The position numbers and the translations under genes are program-made. This document shows positions 60,927-64,000 of a stretch of 64,000 nt of DNA, piece by piece. Positions within the stretch are counted from its first letter, which is position 1, and each line of letters opens with the position of its first letter. The notes below the pieces were generated by a model, which was given only the letters and a program-made list of their open reading frames with translations, did not search any database and had not been told where the DNA came from. This DNA comes from Hyphomicrobiales bacterium (lineage in GTDB: Bacteria; Pseudomonadota; Alphaproteobacteria; Rhizobiales; Rhizobiaceae), in the NCBI GenBank assembly GCA_900469615.1, contig UBYA01000011.1, positions 124,001 to 188,000 of the forward strand, read 5' to 3'.

Positions 60927-61856
60927 TTATGAAATGGTGATATCGAGTTCGGCGGCAGCGGCACGCAGATAATCCATGCCACGCCGCATCTCGTCATCGA
61001 ATTCCGATGTCGCTTCGCGGAAATGGGTCCAGTGGGAGGCCCCCGGCGCATCTTCCAGCTCAAGCGTGATCGGGCCGGAATAGCCGATGGCCTTCAGTGC
61101 CGCGAAAATCGCCTTCCAGTCGATCTTGCCGCGTCCTGGCCGCCAATGGGCGTTGGTATGGCCCTCATTGTCGGAAAAATGCGTATTGAAGATGCGACTG
61201 CCGAGCGCCAGCACGACATAATGCGGCATGTCGCCGGCCGGAAAGAGGTGGCTCGGATCGAAATTCAAGCCCAGATTGGCAGCGCCGGTGCGCTCGATCA
61301 GGCGCAGCATGCCCTGGCCGGAACTGACCCAGCGATAGGGATGCGGCTCGATCGCAACCCGGAGGTTGGCGGAAGCCGCAATTTCGCAGGCTTTGGCGAA
61401 GCCGTCCACCACCGCATCATATTCGCCCGTCCAGTCCCATTGCGGCTCGACTGCCGCACTCCATTCCTGTGAGATCGGGCGTTGCAGGATCGGCTTGACA
61501 TCGGACTGAAACGGATAGGGCGTCATGCTGGTGACGATAGGCGTACCGATGGCGGCCGCAACGTCCATTCCGCGCCTGTAGCCATTAAGATTGACCGTCG
61601 AAACCGCGGCATCCGCGGCGCGGCTGAACGGCAGATTGAAGAAGAAATTGGTGAGAACCAGCCCTTCTCCGTCCGCGATCTGCTTCAATTCGCGAATGGT
61701 TTCGGGCGTATAGTAGGCCAGCATATCCACCGACCATGCGGTGAGCTCGAAGCCTTTGCAGCCCGTGCGGGCAAGCCGCCTGAGCGGCGCCTGATAAGGC
61801 GGGTTCCAGTTGAACGTCCAGATTGGCGATCCGAAAAAAAGCGAGCCGTCGCTCAC
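60927..61856 (-). CDS. Sugar phosphate isomerase/epimerase family (TIM barrel)
   Basis: A 309-residue xylose-isomerase-like barrel. GTG 61856 has GGGAGG directly before it, and the adjoining ATG is at once stopped by TGA. Metal-site strands are FELTAWSVDM, VAIEPHPYRW, LGLNFDPSHLFPAG, IFNTHFSDNEGH and TLELEDAP. Such enzymes epimerise or dehydrate keto-sugars made by a Gfo/Idh/MocA partner. First gene of the operon after the LacI operators. Confidence 0.88.
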   Translation of the reverse strand: MSDGSLFFGSPIWTFNWNPPYQAPLRRLARTGCKGFELTAWSVDMLAYYTPETIRELKQIADGEGLVLTNFFFNLPFSRAADAAVSTVNLNGYRRGMDVAAAIGTPIVTSMTPYPFQSDVKPILQRPISQEWSAAVEPQWDWTGEYDAVVDGFAKACEIAASANLRVAIEPHPYRWVSSGQGMLRLIERTGAANLGLNFDPSHLFPAGDMPHYVVLALGSRIFNTHFSDNEGHTNAHWRPGRGKIDWKAIFAALKAIGYSGPITLELEDAPGASHWTHFREATSEFDDEMRRGMDYLRAAAAELDITIS

Positions 61857-61963
61857 GTCATCCTCCCTTGGAATGCGGCTGCCTGCCCGCGGCATGGCTC
61901 CGCGCCTGCACAGATTAAGGCTTCTAGAGATTTGCCGAAGGCCTCCCCGCCTCGGCCAGCAAT

Positions 61964-62068
61964 TCGTAACGTTACGATTATGGAAAAGGAGGCGGCTGTC
62001 AATGCGATACTTTTCGCTGCCTTGCAGTATCATCATCGCGAATTTACGGAATTTGTAACGTTACGAAT
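61964..62068 (-). promoter_or_regulatory. LacI-type operators (two GTAACGTTAC sites) and operon promoter
   Basis: O1: TCGTAACGTTACGA at 61964-61977, a perfect 14-bp dyad. O2: the same GTAACGTTAC core at 62055-62064, with ATT/AAT flanks, in 62051-62068. Centres are 89 bp apart. The minus-strand promoter TTGACA (62002-61997), 16 bp, TAATCG (61980-61975) overlaps O1, while O2 lies upstream by the LacI gene's stop. This is the classic layout for repression, perhaps with looping. Confidence 0.75.
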
Positions 62069-62110
62069 TACTTGCCGGATACTCGCTCTTGCTGCGAGCT
62101 GCGGCGTCAC

Positions 62111-63199
62111 TCATCTGCGAAGGATCTGGCTTTGATGATCGACGAACGCCGCACGGACGATTTCACGCAGATCGGCGCAATCCTCGCCGGCGATCGCGCG
62201 ATGCAGGAAGGCGGCCAATCGCTCGCCTATGGCATGGTTCGAATAATAGAAGGTGCTGAGCGGCGGGTTGAAGAAATCCGGCAGCGCGGTGCCGCCATAG
62301 GTGATCAGCGCGAAATCGCTGCCGGCCTGCCGCCCCGCATCACGCAGACCCGCAAGGAAACCGAGAGCCGCCTCCTCGCTCGCCACGAAGGCGGCGGTCG
62401 CTTCGGGATTGCGGGCCGCTATGCGCTTTGCCGTCTCGCGGCCATTATCCGGTGTTGCCGCTGTGAAATGGATGCAATCGTCCGGGACGTGGAGATGGCG
62501 TTCGGAAAAGGCCCTGCGCCAGCCCCGAACGAATTGCAGGCTATAGGTGAATTGATCGCTGGGCGCGATCAGCAACGGCATATGATGGCCCGCATCGAGA
62601 AGCAGACGCGCCGCCTCCGCGCCGATTTCCTCGTGATCGAGATCGATGCTCGGATGGACGCTCAAAAGCTCGGTGCGCCCGAAGGTGACGAAGGGCATGC
62701 CGACTTCGAGCAGATATTTGACGCGATCGTCCTGCGGAGTCGTGTGGGTGATGACGATGCCGTCGACCGATCCCTCCTCGACGATATCGCGCACTGTCGC
62801 CAACGGATCGTCCGCCTGCAGCTGCGGCACGATCGTCGTCCGGTAACCGCGCGCCTTCATGTAGCGCGAGGCGCCCTCGATCAGCGAGGCGACGACGATG
62901 TTCATCTCGCCCTCGCGCCCGAACGGCAGCACGATGCCGATGGCATGGGTCTTGCCGGTGCGCAGGTTGATGCCGCCGAGATTGGGACGATAGCCAAGCT
63001 CGCCCGCCACACGCTTGACGAGCTCGATCGTCTCGCGATTGACCTCGGGGCCTTCCTTTAAGGCACGACTGACGGTAGTGACCGAAAGGCCGAGCGCCGT
63101 CGCAACCGTTCGCAAGGTCACGCGCTGACCTGCCTCGCGCCGCAAGCTGCGTCCTGCGGCCAATCCCTGCACCTTCGACAAATCATTCCGCTCCGCCAT
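62111..63199 (-). CDS. LacI-family transcriptional repressor
   Basis: A 362-residue repressor. The helix-turn-helix with hinge is VTLRTVATALGLSVTTVSRALKEG, preceded by a basic 27-residue tail, and the hinge is NLRTGKTHAIGIVLPFG. The periplasmic-binding-like core has VDGIVITHTTP, VTFGRTE, IDLDHEEIGAEAARLLLDAGH and ATAAFVASEEAALGFLAGLRDAG. It should bind O1 and O2 and release them on a sugar signal from the operon it precedes. Confidence 0.93.
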   Translation of the reverse strand: MAERNDLSKVQGLAAGRSLRREAGQRVTLRTVATALGLSVTTVSRALKEGPEVNRETIELVKRVAGELGYRPNLGGINLRTGKTHAIGIVLPFGREGEMNIVVASLIEGASRYMKARGYRTTIVPQLQADDPLATVRDIVEEGSVDGIVITHTTPQDDRVKYLLEVGMPFVTFGRTELLSVHPSIDLDHEEIGAEAARLLLDAGHHMPLLIAPSDQFTYSLQFVRGWRRAFSERHLHVPDDCIHFTAATPDNGRETAKRIAARNPEATAAFVASEEAALGFLAGLRDAGRQAGSDFALITYGGTALPDFFNPPLSTFYYSNHAIGERLAAFLHRAIAGEDCADLREIVRAAFVDHQSQILRR

Positions 63200-63404
63200 G
63201 TCGGCGCGAGAATGCCCGCAGGCGACCGATGATGCAAGCGCGGGCGCCGGTCAAAATGAGATAGGCAGACGCCTATTGGATGCCGCTCCAGCAACGGTTA
63301 TGCGGGATCAGGATTGCAACCTTAAGCACAAATATTCAGCCAGCATTCAGGAAAGCAATCTTAAGATGCATATCGTTGATTATTCCATTACTGGGGGAGA
63401 ACTC

Positions 63405-63551
63405 ATGGACAAGTATACCAAGACCGTATTGACCGTCATTGCCGTCGCGCTGGTGCTGATCGCAACGCAGAATACGATTACACCGGCAAAGGCCCGCGGC
63501 AGCTGTGGCGAAGAGTCGTATAATCCCTGCTACGTGAAGCTCGTAAACTGA
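63405..63551 (+). CDS. Small exported or membrane-anchored protein (48 residues)
   Basis: ATG 63405 has an ideal GGGGGAG site. A short basic start (MDKYTKTV) leads into a hydrophobic segment (VLTVIAVALVLIATQ), then a mature tail of about 24 residues with two cysteines (RGSCGEESYNPCYVKL) that could form a disulfide. Function unknown. The 205 bp upstream contain no other gene. Confidence 0.65.
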   Translation: MDKYTKTVLTVIAVALVLIATQNTITPAKARGSCGEESYNPCYVKLVN

Positions 63552-63650
63552 CAGGGCATAGCGCTCATCGCTCAAGATCCTCAATGTTTGGATCTGCCGC
63601 TGTGCTGATGGCGGCGGGTCCAAGACCATCGTTCAATATCGCAGAGTGAT

Positions 63651-63687
63651 TATCGGCTTGCCCGATAACTTCCTGGGCAAGCCGATA
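63651..63687. terminator. Bidirectional terminator
   Basis: A 13-bp perfect stem TATCGGCTTGCCC/GGGCAAGCCGATA with an 11-nt loop, between the small gene (stop 63551) and the leftward aldolase gene (stop 63693). Confidence 0.65.
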
Positions 63688-63692
63688 AGGTG

Positions 63693-64000
63693 TCAGTGCT
63701 GGTCTGCGATCCTGCGCGCAGCCTGAATGGCAGTGCGCGCGCCGGCGCGCAGCTGTGCCGTTTCCGTGCCGGCTATGACCAGATCAAGGCCGAGCTTCAG
63801 ATATTGCCCGGCACGGTCGCCATCGCCGCCGAAGGCGCAGATGACCTTGCCGTGGGCGCGGCAACGCGCGAGCGCGGTCGCAAGCGCCTGATCGATGGCG
63901 GCGCTGTCGGGCGCAAGCCGCGCGCCGTTCGAAAGCGCGATGGAAAGATCGGACGGGCCGACGAAAATGCCGTCGATCCCGTCAACGGCCAGGATTTCGT
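63693..64000 (-). CDS. HpcH/HpaI-family aldolase, C-terminal part
   Basis: Leftward gene entering from the right edge, with 101 C-terminal residues visible. DGIDGIFVGPSDLSIAL is the conserved metal/phosphate-loop region of class II 2-oxo-acid aldolases (HpcH, 2-keto-3-deoxy-rhamnonate aldolase), and GLDLVIAGTETAQLRAGAR is the family's C-terminal helix pair. It cleaves a 2-keto-3-deoxy acid to pyruvate and an aldehyde. It may belong to another catabolic unit to the right. Confidence 0.85.
   Translation of the reverse strand, partial: EILAVDGIDGIFVGPSDLSIALSNGARLAPDSAAIDQALATALARCRAHGKVICAFGGDGDRAGQYLKLGLDLVIAGTETAQLRAGARTAIQAARRIADQH

Overview
The window looks like part of a Rhizobiaceae genome (Rhizobium/Agrobacterium type), possibly a secondary replicon because it is dense in ABC transporters, paired regulators and catabolic genes. 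The clues are a PrsD/PrsE type I exporter beside an ExsH-like glycanase, a direct-repeat LexA site of the alphaproteobacterial form (GAAC-N7-GAAC), a TGA-N9-TCA site of the RirA type, CTTGAC/CTATAT-style promoters, and short palindromic repeats placed directly after stop codons. No rRNA, tRNA, CRISPR array, insertion sequence or integrase was seen.

Positions 1-10.3 kb: the 5' part of a peptide-type solute-binding gene, two amidohydrolases (one ATZ/TRZ-like, one CodA-like) and a GntR regulator. Next comes a leftward five-gene operon (SsuA/TauA-like binding protein, GntR regulator, ATPase, two permeases) in which every junction is a 4-bp ATGA overlap. Divergent from it are a fumarylacetoacetase-family enzyme and a cyclase-family metal hydrolase. 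Together these suggest uptake and hydrolysis of small heterocyclic or amide compounds.

10.3-20 kb: a decayed ParE-type toxin fragment, a hairpin-rich gap, an orphan ProX-like binding protein, an RTX/GH16 glycanase facing the PrsDE exporter that probably secretes it, a siderophore-interacting protein and htpG.

20-28.6 kb: a secreted hypothetical, then an iron island: AraC regulator, TonB receptor with a RirA-like box, FhuD, a fused FhuB and a DUF2218-SIP ferric-siderophore reductase. No ATPase (fhuC) is present locally.

28.7-43.6 kb: ZntB, a secreted hypothetical, and a 57-residue protein behind three phased LexA half-sites that ends in a beta-clamp-binding-like hexapeptide (the most unusual item here). 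These are followed by two alpha/beta hydrolases, a DJ-1/GlxA divergent pair, an acetamidase, a CPA2 antiporter with a cyclic-nucleotide domain, a polyol dehydrogenase, a one-helix small protein, two DHA2 efflux pumps and a GntR regulator.

43.9-55.3 kb: ROK regulator plus MlrC-family peptidase, then GntR, peptide ABC binding protein, two permeases, gamma-glutamyltransferase and a fused double ATPase. This forms a coherent gamma-glutamyl-peptide or peptide salvage module, followed by a glutathione peroxidase.

55.3-64 kb: a leftward LacI-controlled sugar locus (LacI, isomerase, Gfo/Idh/MocA dehydrogenase, CUT1 binding protein, two permeases, ATPase) with two near-identical GTAACGTTAC operators, a 48-residue exported peptide, and the 3' part of an HpcH/HpaI aldolase running off the right edge.
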